Assembly: GCF_001667945.1 (NCBI RefSeq)
Contig: NZ_LZJK01000130.1
Coordinates: 17,344 to 81,343 of the forward strand
Direction of reading: 5' to 3'
DNA: 64,000 bases
Source of the DNA: Mycolicibacter sinensis
GTDB taxonomy: Bacteria > Actinomycetota > Actinomycetes > Mycobacteriales > Mycobacteriaceae
The translations under genes were made by a program, and so were the position numbers. Position 1 is the stretch's first letter; every line of letters begins with the position of its first letter. The notes below the pieces were generated by a model. The model saw nothing but the letters and a program-made list of their open reading frames with translations, did not search any database and was not told where the DNA came from. Positions 15,803-23,828 of this stretch are shown in pieces.

Positions 15803-17263
15803 ATGACACACTCACGGCTGCGTTCAGTGGGTTCGGTACTGGTAGCCACTGCCGGCGCCATCGTGGTGAGTGCGACCGCGGCGGTCGAGGCCCCTCTGGT
15901 CCTTGACGAGCTCGCGTTACTGGCCGACGAAGGCTGGATCATGAGCGGCACCGGCGTACCCGATCCCACCGTCGGCTCCTACATCAGCCAGATCCTCGCG
16001 AACTACCTGCAACCGTCATCGCCGCTCTTCAACGGCCAGCCGTCCTTCCCCGGCTATAACTTCGAGGGCCTGACCACCCCCGAGCAGTTCTGCCCGTTCG
16101 TGTGCATCCCGGGTCAGCCGTCGCTGAACTTCGGCGACTCGCTGAATGCCGGTGTGGCCGCGCTGAATTCCTCGATCCTTCCGCAGCTGCTGGCGGGCGA
16201 CAACGTCACCGTGTTCGGTTACTCCCAGAGCGCCACCATCAGCACCATCGAGATGAACGACCTGATCGCCAACGCCGGGGCGGCGGGCTACCCGACCCTG
16301 GATCAGCTGGGCAACCTGCACTTCGTGCTGATCGGTGACCCCAACAACGCGATCGGCGGCATCCTGGACCGCTTCCAGTTCCCCGACGACCAGCACGTGC
16401 CGTTCGTGAACATCCCGGTGAGCCTGGCGCCCACGCCCACCGACCACATCTCGACCGACATCTACACCGGCGAATACGACGGCTGGGCCAACTTCCCGCA
16501 GGACCCGACCAATCTCCTGGCCGTGATCAACGCGCTGATCGGCATTCTGACCGTGCACCCGTACTACCCGCTCTACAGCGCCGAGCAGCTGGCCAGTGCG
16601 ATCAGCGTCGGCACCATCGGCGACGCCAACTTCTACATGATCCCGCAGAACCTGCCGATCCTGCAGTTCATGTTCAACGGCGGGACCGCCGGGCAGTTCT
16701 TCGGTGATTTCTTCTCGCCTTGGGCGCGGTTGTTCATCAACTGGGGCTACGGCAACGCCGGCGACCCGGACGTCAACGGGCTCTACAAGATTCCGGCCGG
16801 CGAGTTCATCAACGGCAGCGCCTATCAGCAGGCGTTCGGGGTGGCCGGCGGGCCGTGGGCGATGACGCCGACCGGCGAGCTCTATGACGGTTCCGGCGTG
16901 ATGGGCCTGTTCATGAAGATGGACCCGCTGCAGATGCTGGCCGGCACCCAGAACGCGCTGATCCAAAGCCTCGTCGGCCCGTGGGCGGATGTCGCTGCCG
17001 CGGCCAACGGCGGCACCCTGTCGGCCTCGGACATCGCCACCATCACCGGTATCACCGACTTTCTGCAGGTCATCACCGGCTATGACTTGGTCAATTCGAT
17101 CGACAAGTTCGTGCTCGACGGCTGGAGCAGCCTGGCCGACTCGATGGACCTGGGCGATGTGCTGGGCCCCGACGCGGTGCTGAGCGGGGTGGGCGTCCCC
17201 GGTGACGGGCTGCTGGCCCTGGTCGGGGTGGGCTTCGACATCTTCAACGTCTTCGGCGCCTAG
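15803..17263 (+). CDS. secreted PE-PPE-domain serine hydrolase (first of tandem pair)
   Basis: 486 residues. An N-terminal signal-like hydrophobic segment (9-27) is followed by a PE-PPE (PF08237-type) alpha/beta hydrolase domain. GYNFEGLTTPEQFCPFVC opens the domain, VFGYSQSA contains the nucleophile Ser141, and NLHFVLIGDPNNAIGGIL and YDGWANFPQDPTNLLAV follow. Proteins of this family have esterase or lipase activity on short acyl esters. No PE or PPE N-terminal domain is attached. Start ATG 15803 is chosen because AAGGGAAG lies 8 bp upstream and a signal peptide then follows; an open frame extends upstream but looks non-coding. It occupies the interval that holds sapM in M. tuberculosis. Confidence 0.88.
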   Translation: MTHSRLRSVGSVLVATAGAIVVSATAAVEAPLVLDELALLADEGWIMSGTGVPDPTVGSYISQILANYLQPSSPLFNGQPSFPGYNFEGLTTPEQFCPFVCIPGQPSLNFGDSLNAGVAALNSSILPQLLAGDNVTVFGYSQSATISTIEMNDLIANAGAAGYPTLDQLGNLHFVLIGDPNNAIGGILDRFQFPDDQHVPFVNIPVSLAPTPTDHISTDIYTGEYDGWANFPQDPTNLLAVINALIGILTVHPYYPLYSAEQLASAISVGTIGDANFYMIPQNLPILQFMFNGGTAGQFFGDFFSPWARLFINWGYGNAGDPDVNGLYKIPAGEFINGSAYQQAFGVAGGPWAMTPTGELYDGSGVMGLFMKMDPLQMLAGTQNALIQSLVGPWADVAAAANGGTLSASDIATITGITDFLQVITGYDLVNSIDKFVLDGWSSLADSMDLGDVLGPDAVLSGVGVPGDGLLALVGVGFDIFNVFGA

Positions 17264-17290
17264 CAAGCCGGTCCCGGGACCCGCTCGCAG

Positions 17291-17314
17291 CGCGCATTTG
17301 ACAACGCGCGTTTT
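17291..17314 (+). terminator. possible terminator between the two PE-PPE genes
   Basis: CGCGCATT pairs with AACGCGCG (one mismatch) around a TGAC loop and is followed by TTTT. It lies 28 bp after the first PE-PPE stop codon. Confidence 0.45.
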
Positions 17315-17399
17315 CTCCCTAAGGTGAAGCCTGAAATTCGCCTTATAGATCGATATGAATCGTCTGGCGATACAAACCGCGGCCACCGGGAGGTCTGTG

Positions 17400-18815
17400 A
17401 TGAAGGCTCAGCGACTGCACGCGGCGGGCGCCACTCTGCTGGCCGCGCTCTGCGCCCTCGTGCTGGCCCTGTCGTCGCTGTTGTCACCGGCGCTGGCCTA
17501 CCGGCTGGAGAAGTTGGTCGCCGACATCGTGCTGCTGGCCGGTGAGGGCTGGATCATGACCGGCACCGGCCAGTCCGACCCGACGGTGGGCAATTACATG
17601 GACTTGGTGCGGCAGTTCTACCTGCAGCCCGCGGACCCCTGGTTCGCCGGGCAGTCGACGTTCGCCGGCTACAACTTCGAGGGCCTGGTCACCCCCGAGC
17701 AGTTCTGCCCGATCGTCTGCCAGCCGCTGCCGGTCCCGCAGTTGAACTTCGCGGACTCACTCGCGCAGGGCGCGGCCAACCTGGACGCCGCGATCCGCCC
17801 CCAACTGGAGGCCGGCGATCTCGTCACGGTCTTCGGCTACTCGCAGAGCGCGGTGGTCTCCACGCTGGCGATGCAGAAGCTGCTCGCCGACGTGCCAGGC
17901 GGTTCATACGACCCGGACAACCTGCACTTCGTGCTGATCGGTGACCCGAACAGCCCGATCGGCGGCATTCTGAGCCGGCTGCACTTCGCCGACGGCCTGG
18001 ACGGGAGCATGCAGCACATCCCGTTCCTGGGCATCCCGGTGGGCATCGGCGCGGGCCCGACCGACTTCTCGGCCAGCATCTACAGCACCGAATACGACGG
18101 CTGGTCCAACTTCCCGCTGGACCCCACCAACCTGCTGGCCGTGGCCAACGCGCTGATGGGAATCCCGGCGGTGCACGGCGCTTACTTCAACGACAACCTC
18201 GGCAACGCGATCGACCTCGGTTCGATCGGGTCGAACGACTTCTACATGCTGCCCACCGCGCAGTTGCCGATCCTCGGGCCCCTTTACGGGCTCGGTGATG
18301 TCGGCAAGCTGGTCGGTGACGCGCTCGCGCCCCTGCTGAAGGTCGCCATCGACTGGTCCTACGGCAACCCCGGCGCCCCGGACGCCGGCATCACCGTCGA
18401 CGGGGTGGACCCGATCGGCGCGGCCGGCTCCTGGGCGGTCACCGCGACCGGGCACCTGTCCGAGGACACCGGGGTCGCCGGGTTCCTGCTGCGCATGGAC
18501 CCGCTGCAGATGCTGGCCGGAATGCAGTACGCCGGTGTGCAGAGCCTGACCAACACCTTCAATAACCTGCTGGACTTCGCCGGGCAGGCTCCGCTGTCGC
18601 AGGGAGTCGTCGACTCGCTACTGACGGGCTATCACCTCACGATCGAGCTGGACCAGGCGCTGCTCACCGGGTGGCACGACCTGGCCGCCCAGTGGAACCT
18701 GCTCGACGTGCTGGGGCCCGACGCCATCTTTAACGGGGCGCCGCTGATCTCCGCCCAGCCGCTGCTGGACCTGGTCGGGCTGGGCTTCAGCATCCTCAAC
18801 TACCTCGACGCCTGA
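17400..18815 (+). CDS. secreted PE-PPE-domain serine hydrolase (second of tandem pair)
   Basis: 471 residues, a paralogue of the preceding gene. The signal peptide covers about 1-33 (ALCALVLALSS..ALA). The domain repeats the same landmarks: GYNFEGLVTPEQFCPIVC, VFGYSQSA with Ser148 as likely nucleophile, NLHFVLIGDPNSPIGGIL and YDGWSNFPLDPTNLLAV. ATG 17400 is preferred because GGGAGG is 6 bp upstream; ATG 17355 would place a hydrophilic stretch before the signal. The tandem arrangement points to a local duplication. It is probably an extracytoplasmic esterase; the substrate is unknown. Confidence 0.88.
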   Translation: MKAQRLHAAGATLLAALCALVLALSSLLSPALAYRLEKLVADIVLLAGEGWIMTGTGQSDPTVGNYMDLVRQFYLQPADPWFAGQSTFAGYNFEGLVTPEQFCPIVCQPLPVPQLNFADSLAQGAANLDAAIRPQLEAGDLVTVFGYSQSAVVSTLAMQKLLADVPGGSYDPDNLHFVLIGDPNSPIGGILSRLHFADGLDGSMQHIPFLGIPVGIGAGPTDFSASIYSTEYDGWSNFPLDPTNLLAVANALMGIPAVHGAYFNDNLGNAIDLGSIGSNDFYMLPTAQLPILGPLYGLGDVGKLVGDALAPLLKVAIDWSYGNPGAPDAGITVDGVDPIGAAGSWAVTATGHLSEDTGVAGFLLRMDPLQMLAGMQYAGVQSLTNTFNNLLDFAGQAPLSQGVVDSLLTGYHLTIELDQALLTGWHDLAAQWNLLDVLGPDAIFNGAPLISAQPLLDLVGLGFSILNYLDA

Positions 18816-18834
18816 CGCCGTATGGTGTGAGCCC

Positions 18835-19467
18835 GTGGATGTGTGCGTCGTCGACCACCCGCTGGCCGCGGCGCGGCTGACGACTCTGCGTGACAAGGGC
18901 AGCGACAACGCGGCGTTCCGGTCGGCGCTGCGCGCCCTGACCCGGATGCTGGCCTACGAGGCCACCCGCGATGCCCCCTGTGAGCAGGTCCGTGTGCGCA
19001 CCCCGCTGGCCGACACCGTCGGGGTTCGGCTGATGCGGCCGCCGCTGCTGGTACCGGTGTTGCGCGCCGGGCTGGGCATGGTCGACGCCGTCCACGCCCT
19101 GATCCCCGAAGCCGAGGTCGGGTTCGTCGGGGTGGTACGTGATGAGGCCAGCCACTTGCCGGTGCCGTATCTGGCCTCGCTGCCGACGGATCTGGGCGCC
19201 CGACCGGTCATGGTGCTGGATCCGATGCTGGCCACCGGCGGCTCGCTGGTGCACACCGTCGGACTGCTGGTCGATCGCGGCGCGACCGACATCACCGTGC
19301 TGTGCGTGGTGGCCGCCCCGGAAGGCGTTGCGGCACTTAAGGTCGCCGCTCCGGCCGCGCGGCTGTTCACCGCGGCGGTCGACGACGGGCTCAATGCCGA
19401 CGCCTTCATCGTGCCGGGGCTCGGCGACGCCGGCGACCGGCAATTCGGCCCGCGTTGGACACAGTAG
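18835..19467 (+). CDS. upp: uracil phosphoribosyltransferase
   Basis: Makes UMP from uracil and PRPP. The 210 residues start at GTG 18835 (VDVCVVDHPL, matching family N-termini). The PRPP loop is VMVLDPMLATGGS and the C-terminal uracil-binding stretch is IVPGLGDAGDRQFG. The gene is convergent with pmmB and 19 bp after the second PE-PPE gene, so it may be partly read from there. It links functionally to the cdd-deoA and punA salvage genes of this window. Confidence 0.95.
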   Translation: MDVCVVDHPLAAARLTTLRDKGSDNAAFRSALRALTRMLAYEATRDAPCEQVRVRTPLADTVGVRLMRPPLLVPVLRAGLGMVDAVHALIPEAEVGFVGVVRDEASHLPVPYLASLPTDLGARPVMVLDPMLATGGSLVHTVGLLVDRGATDITVLCVVAAPEGVAALKVAAPAARLFTAAVDDGLNADAFIVPGLGDAGDRQFGPRWTQ

Positions 19468-19469
19468 GT

Positions 19470-19553
19470 GTTGCCCGCCTTCCAGCGACAACTGTTTCTG
19501 CGCAGGAGGCATCAGTCGACCCGACGGCTCGCTGTCGCTCAGAGGCGGGCAAC
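19470..19553. repeat. long-range inverted repeat between upp and pmmB
   Basis: GTTGCCCGCCT (19470-19480) is exactly complementary to AGGCGGGCAAC (19543-19553), and further short pairings lie inside (AGCGAC/GTCGCT). The region can form a large cruciform or hairpin between convergent genes. It could be a terminator or the scar of a small mobile repeat. Confidence 0.35.
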
Positions 19554-19596
19554 TGCCACAGCCCCCGGGCCTGGCGGTGGTTGGGCCCGTCGGGCC

Positions 19597-21204
19597 CTAC
19601 CAGTCCCGGACCTCCTCGGCAACGGCCGCGCAGATTCGCTGCGCCGCGACGCGGTCGGCGGCCGGATCATTCGATGGCTCCAGCGTCACTTCCAGGTAAC
19701 ACTTGAGCTTGGGCTCGGTGCCCGAGGGCCGTACCACCACGCGCACCGAGGTCTCGTCACGCTGCCCGGTGAACTCCAGTGCGTCGGTGGTCGGCCCGGC
19801 GCGGTGCAGCAGATCGGTTGCGGTGACAGTGAATCCGGCCAGTGCACCGGGGGGAGCAGCGCGCAGCCGGGACATCACCGCGGTGGCCTCGGCGACGTCG
19901 GCCACTCGGCGGGTTACCGCGTCGGTGACGTGCACGCCGTGCCGGCGCGCCAACCCATCGAGCGCCCCGGCAACCGAGCCGCCACGGTCGCGCAGCGCCG
20001 ACACCAGGTCGCACGCCAGCACGGCGGCGGTGATGCCGTCTTTGTCGCGCACCGCATCCGGGTCGACGCAGTAGCCGATCGCCTCCTCGTAGGCGTAGAC
20101 CAAGGCGCCGGGCAAGCCGCTATCGGCGCGGGCGAGCCATTTGAACCCGGTCAGCGTCTCGACGTGGCGTGCCCCGTAGCGCCCAGCGATGCCCGCCAGC
20201 ATCCGCGACGACACCACGCTGCTGGCAACCACCGCAGCCGAGGCACGGCGGGCCGGCAGCCGGGAAAGCAGGTAATCGCCGAGTAGCCAGCCGGTTTCGT
20301 TGCCGGTCAGCATCCGCCAGCCGTCCGGTCCGCCGATACCGACTGCGCACCGGTCGGCGTCAGGATCCAGTGCGATCGCGATGTCAGCGTTGACATCGGC
20401 GGCCAGCTCCAGCAGCGCGTCGGCGGCGCCCGGCTCCTCCGGGTTGGGAAACGTCACCGTCGGGAAGTCCGGATCCGGGTCGAATTGGCTTGCCACGGTG
20501 TGGATGTCGCTGAACCCCGCGGCGCGCAGCACGTCGACCGCCAGCGCACCGCCCACCCCGTGCAGCGGCGTCAGCGCCACCCGGATCCCGCCGTGGTGGC
20601 GCCGCACCGCGGCCGCCCGTGCGATGTAGCGCTGCAGCAGGTCGCCGCCGGCCGGCGGGGCGGTGCGGCGGGGGATCGCATCGGCTGGGGGAGCGGCGGC
20701 CATCGCGGCCTCGATCTCGGTGTCGACCGGGGGGATGATCTGCACACCGCCGTCGAAGTACACCTTGTAGCCGTTGTCTCCGGCCGGGTTGTGCGAGGCG
20801 GTGATCTGGATACCGGCCGCCGCGCCGGTCTGTCGCACCGCGAACGCCACCACCGGCGTCGGCTGCGGATCGGCTAGCCGAAGCACCGAAAACCCTGCGG
20901 CGGCAAGGACTTCGGCTGTCGCCGCGGCAAACGCTTGCGAGCCGTGGCGGGCGTCGCGGCCGACCACCACGGTCGCACCGGCGCGCCCGCGTGCGGTGAG
21001 GACCTGGGCCACCGCCCAACTGGCGCGCAGCACCACGGCGAGGTTCATCGCGTCGGGCCCGCCCCGGACCGGCCCCCGCAGTCCGGCGGTGCCGAAACGC
21101 AGCGGCGCCGCGAACCGGGCGGCCCGTTCGTCGTCGTCCCAACCGGCCACCTCCGCGGCGGTCGCCGGGTCCGGGTCGTGGGCGATCCAGTCGCGCGGAT
21201 TCAC
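19597..21204 (-). CDS. pmmB: phosphomannomutase/phosphoglucomutase-family protein
   Basis: Alpha-D-phosphohexomutase of 535 residues interconverting hexose (or pentose) 1- and 6(5)-phosphates. FGTAGLRG (38-45) binds substrate, TASHNPAGDNG carries the phosphoserine (S137), DPDADR is the Mg site, and the C-terminal RPSGTEPKLK is the phosphate-binding loop. GTG 21204 overlaps the punA stop (GTGA), so the two are co-translated. This pairing with a purine nucleoside phosphorylase suggests use of ribose-1-phosphate as well as sugar phosphates, although the M. tuberculosis orthologue is annotated pmmB. Confidence 0.92.
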   Translation of the reverse strand: MNPRDWIAHDPDPATAAEVAGWDDDERAARFAAPLRFGTAGLRGPVRGGPDAMNLAVVLRASWAVAQVLTARGRAGATVVVGRDARHGSQAFAAATAEVLAAAGFSVLRLADPQPTPVVAFAVRQTGAAAGIQITASHNPAGDNGYKVYFDGGVQIIPPVDTEIEAAMAAAPPADAIPRRTAPPAGGDLLQRYIARAAAVRRHHGGIRVALTPLHGVGGALAVDVLRAAGFSDIHTVASQFDPDPDFPTVTFPNPEEPGAADALLELAADVNADIAIALDPDADRCAVGIGGPDGWRMLTGNETGWLLGDYLLSRLPARRASAAVVASSVVSSRMLAGIAGRYGARHVETLTGFKWLARADSGLPGALVYAYEEAIGYCVDPDAVRDKDGITAAVLACDLVSALRDRGGSVAGALDGLARRHGVHVTDAVTRRVADVAEATAVMSRLRAAPPGALAGFTVTATDLLHRAGPTTDALEFTGQRDETSVRVVVRPSGTEPKLKCYLEVTLEPSNDPAADRVAAQRICAAVAEEVRDW

Positions 21205-21989
21205 AGCCGGGCTACGACCTCGGCGAGCAGCTCACCCATCCGGGCCGCCGACTCCCGGCCGGCGGCCAGCACCTCGGCGTGGCTGAGCGGCTCGCCGGTG
21301 AGCCCGGCCGCCAGGTTCGTCACCAGCGACAGCCCCAGCACCTGAGCCCCGGCCGCCCGGGCGGCGATCGCCTCGTGCACGGTCGACATGCCCACCAGGT
21401 CGGCGCCCAGGGTGCGCAGCATCCGGATCTCCGCCGGGGTCTCGTACTGCGGGCCGGACATCCCGGCGTAGACGCCCTCGGCCAATGTCGGGTCCACCTG
21501 GCGGGCCAGTGCGCGCAGCGCCGGGGTGTAGGCGTCGACCATGTCGACGAAGTGCGCGCCCTCAAGCGGTGAACGTCCGGTCATGTTCAGGTGGTCGCTG
21601 ATCAGCACCGGCTGGCCGACCTCGAAGTGCTCACGCAGGCCGCCGGCCGCGTTGGTCAACACCACCGTGTTCACACCGGCCGCCACTGCGGTACGCACCG
21701 GTCGCACCACGTCGACCAGCGGGTGGCCCTCGTAGGCGTGGATCCGGCCGACCAGCACCAGCACCCGATGGGTGCCGATCGGTATCGACACCAGCTCGCC
21801 GAGGTGGCCCGCCGCGGTCGGCGCACTGAACCCGGGCAGGTCGGCCATCGGCATCGCCGCGGTGGGCGTGCCCAGGGCCGTCACCGCCGGCGCCCACCCG
21901 GAACCGAGGACGATCGCCACGTCGTGGGTGTCGACCCCGGTGCGCCGGGCCACCACCGCCGCGGCCTGGGTCGCGAGCGGAACCGTCAC
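21201..21989 (-). CDS. punA: purine nucleoside phosphorylase
   Basis: Trimeric-type PNP, 262 residues, splitting purine nucleosides with phosphate (annotated deoD in M. tuberculosis). VLGSGW, GRIHAYEGH, TNAAGGL and LGADLVGMSTVHE are the class II PNP signatures. In the MSTV..N region, VTNLAAG carries the base-recognising Asn. Start GTG 21989 has AGGGG 6 bp upstream and matches the family length. It is divergent from amiA1 with only 43 bp between starts. Confidence 0.93.
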   Translation of the reverse strand: MTVPLATQAAAVVARRTGVDTHDVAIVLGSGWAPAVTALGTPTAAMPMADLPGFSAPTAAGHLGELVSIPIGTHRVLVLVGRIHAYEGHPLVDVVRPVRTAVAAGVNTVVLTNAAGGLREHFEVGQPVLISDHLNMTGRSPLEGAHFVDMVDAYTPALRALARQVDPTLAEGVYAGMSGPQYETPAEIRMLRTLGADLVGMSTVHEAIAARAAGAQVLGLSLVTNLAAGLTGEPLSHAEVLAAGRESAARMGELLAEVVARL

Positions 21990-22032
21990 AGCCCCTGAGC
22001 TTAGCCGCGCGCCACGGTGGGATACTGCGTGA

Positions 22033-23211
22033 ATGCCCTCAGCTTCCGCGTCGCAGGCCGCGCAGGCGTGGTTGGCCGTCAACGCCGATGAGCTGATCGC
22101 CTGGCGGCGGCATCTGCACCGCCACCCGGAGCTGAGCCGCCAGGAGTTCGCCACCACCCAGTTCATCGCCGAACGCCTGGCCGGTGCCGGCCTCAACCCC
22201 AAGGTGCTGCCCAGCGGAACCGGGCTGATCTGCGACTTCGGCCCCGAAGACGGCCCGCGCATCGCGTTGCGGGCCGACATCGACGCGCTGCCGATGACCG
22301 AGCAGACCGGGGCGCCGTACGCCTCGCTGGTGCCGGGGGTGACCCACGCCTGCGGTCACGACGCGCACACCGCGATCCTGCTGGGAGCGGCGCTGGCGCT
22401 GGCTTCGGCGCCGGAGCTGCCGGTCGGGGTGCGGCTGGTGTTCCAGGCTGCCGAGGAGCTGATGCCCGGCGGGGCGATCGACGCGATCGCGGCCGGGGTG
22501 CTGTCCGGGGTCAGCCGGATCTTCGCGCTGCACTGCGATCCGCGGCTGCAGGTCGGCCGGGTGGCCACCATCCCGGGTCCGATCACCTCGGCGGCCGACA
22601 CCATCGAGATCACCGTCGGCGGCCCCGGCGGGCACACTTCCCGGCCGCACCTGACCGCGGATCTGGTCTATGGGCTGGGCGTGCTGATCACCGGGCTGCC
22701 CGGCGTGCTGTCCCGGCGCATCGACCCGCGCAACAGCACGGTGCTGGTGTGGGGGGCGGTCAACTCCGGGGCGGCCGCCAACGCGATCCCGCAGGCCGGG
22801 CGGCTGGCCGGCACGGTGCGCACCGCCAGCCGCGACACCTGGGTGGCGATGCAGGGCATCATCGAGGACGCGGTGACCTCATTGCTGGCCCCGCTGAACA
22901 TCGAGCACACGCTGTACTACCACCGCGGGGTACCGCCGGTGGTCAACGAGGCGGTGTCGACCCGGATGCTCACCCACGCGATCGAGGCCGTCGGGCCCGA
23001 CGTGCTGGCCGAGACCCGGCAGTCCGGCGGCGGCGAGGACTTCTCCTGGTACCTCGAAGAGGTGCCCGGCGCGATGGCCCGGCTCGGGGTGTGGCCGGGG
23101 GTCGGGCCGCAACGCGACCTGCACCAGCCGACGTTCGATCTCGACGAGCGGGCGCTGGGCATCGGGGTGCAGGTGATGGCCGGCATCGTCGACCAGGCCG
23201 CGCTGCTTTAG
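22033..23211 (+). CDS. amiA1: M20-family amidohydrolase AmiA1-like
   Basis: 392-residue metallopeptidase/amidohydrolase of the N-acyl-amino-acid hydrolase group. The family blocks are WRRHLHRHPELS, LRADIDALPM, HACGHDAHTAILLG (metal His and Asp), FQAAEELMPGGA (catalytic Glu) and the late GGGEDFSWY. The match to M. tuberculosis AmiA1 is strong along the whole length. In that species a paralogue, amiB1, lies between amiA1 and the PNP gene; here it is absent and amiA1 abuts punA directly. The physiological substrate is unknown. Confidence 0.9.
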   Translation: MPSASASQAAQAWLAVNADELIAWRRHLHRHPELSRQEFATTQFIAERLAGAGLNPKVLPSGTGLICDFGPEDGPRIALRADIDALPMTEQTGAPYASLVPGVTHACGHDAHTAILLGAALALASAPELPVGVRLVFQAAEELMPGGAIDAIAAGVLSGVSRIFALHCDPRLQVGRVATIPGPITSAADTIEITVGGPGGHTSRPHLTADLVYGLGVLITGLPGVLSRRIDPRNSTVLVWGAVNSGAAANAIPQAGRLAGTVRTASRDTWVAMQGIIEDAVTSLLAPLNIEHTLYYHRGVPPVVNEAVSTRMLTHAIEAVGPDVLAETRQSGGGEDFSWYLEEVPGAMARLGVWPGVGPQRDLHQPTFDLDERALGIGVQVMAGIVDQAALL

Positions 23212-23246
23212 CCTCAGCGGCGCGAGCTGGCGCACCTCACCGCTTT

Positions 23247-23284
23247 GCGAGCGTGCGCGTTTGCCCGCAGACACGCCCGCTCGC
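23247..23284. terminator. inverted repeat between convergent amiA1 and the GGCT-like gene
   Basis: GCGAGCG and CGCTCGC form a 7-bp stem that may extend weakly with a large loop. It lies in the 83-bp gap between two converging genes, where a shared terminator is expected. Confidence 0.4.
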
Positions 23285-23294
23285 GGAGAGGACA

Positions 23295-23786
23295 CTAACT
23301 CCCCGGGCCGATGTTGCGGGCCGGGCGGGTCTGCAGTTTGCGCACGTACTCCTCGGGCGCACCAGCGATCTGGGCGGCCTCGGCCACCACCCCCAGATAG
23401 CGCGCCGACGGCAGACCGCCCTCCCAGGCGTCCACCACGTACAGCCAGGCCAGCACCGGCTCGGGGGCGTTGTCGGCCGGATCCGACGTGATCCCGTCCA
23501 CCCGGTCCACCCGACAGCGGATCTTCTTGTGGATCCCGAAGTCCGAACCCTCCCAGCGGTCCATGTTCTTCTCGTCCTCGGGGGTCACGTCGTAGAGGAC
23601 GACGAACACGCTCGAGCCCGGGTCCTCGACCACGGTCGCCAGCGCGCCCTCCCAGCCGATGTCCTCGCCGGCGAACGTCAGCCGCCAGCCGTGGATCCAG
23701 CCGGTGCCGGTCATCGGGGAGTGCGGTGCACGCTGCAGCATCTGCTCGGGATGCATGTTTGACCCATAGGCGGCGTAGAGCGGCAC
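23295..23786 (-). CDS. gamma-glutamylcyclotransferase-like protein (Rv3304-like)
   Basis: 163 residues. The N-terminal LYAAYGSNM is the YGSN substrate loop of the GGCT/AIG2-like fold, and EGALATVVEDPGS and DEKNMDRWEG follow the family. Members cyclise gamma-glutamyl compounds, but several lack that activity. Start GTG 23786 gives VPLYAAYGS, matching the MPLYAAYGSN of M. tuberculosis Rv3304. It is divergent from lpdA, with only 42 bp between starts. Confidence 0.87.
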   Translation of the reverse strand: MPLYAAYGSNMHPEQMLQRAPHSPMTGTGWIHGWRLTFAGEDIGWEGALATVVEDPGSSVFVVLYDVTPEDEKNMDRWEGSDFGIHKKIRCRVDRVDGITSDPADNAPEPVLAWLYVVDAWEGGLPSARYLGVVAEAAQIAGAPEEYVRKLQTRPARNIGPGS

Positions 23787-23828
23787 GGCAGAAAGCTTAA
23801 ACGCCGGGCCCCGGATAAGTTGGTCGCT

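Noticed and set aside
16016..17386. 450-codon open frame antisense to the first PE-PPE gene
   Set aside because: A by-product of high GC third positions; low-complexity charged sequence without a ribosome site.
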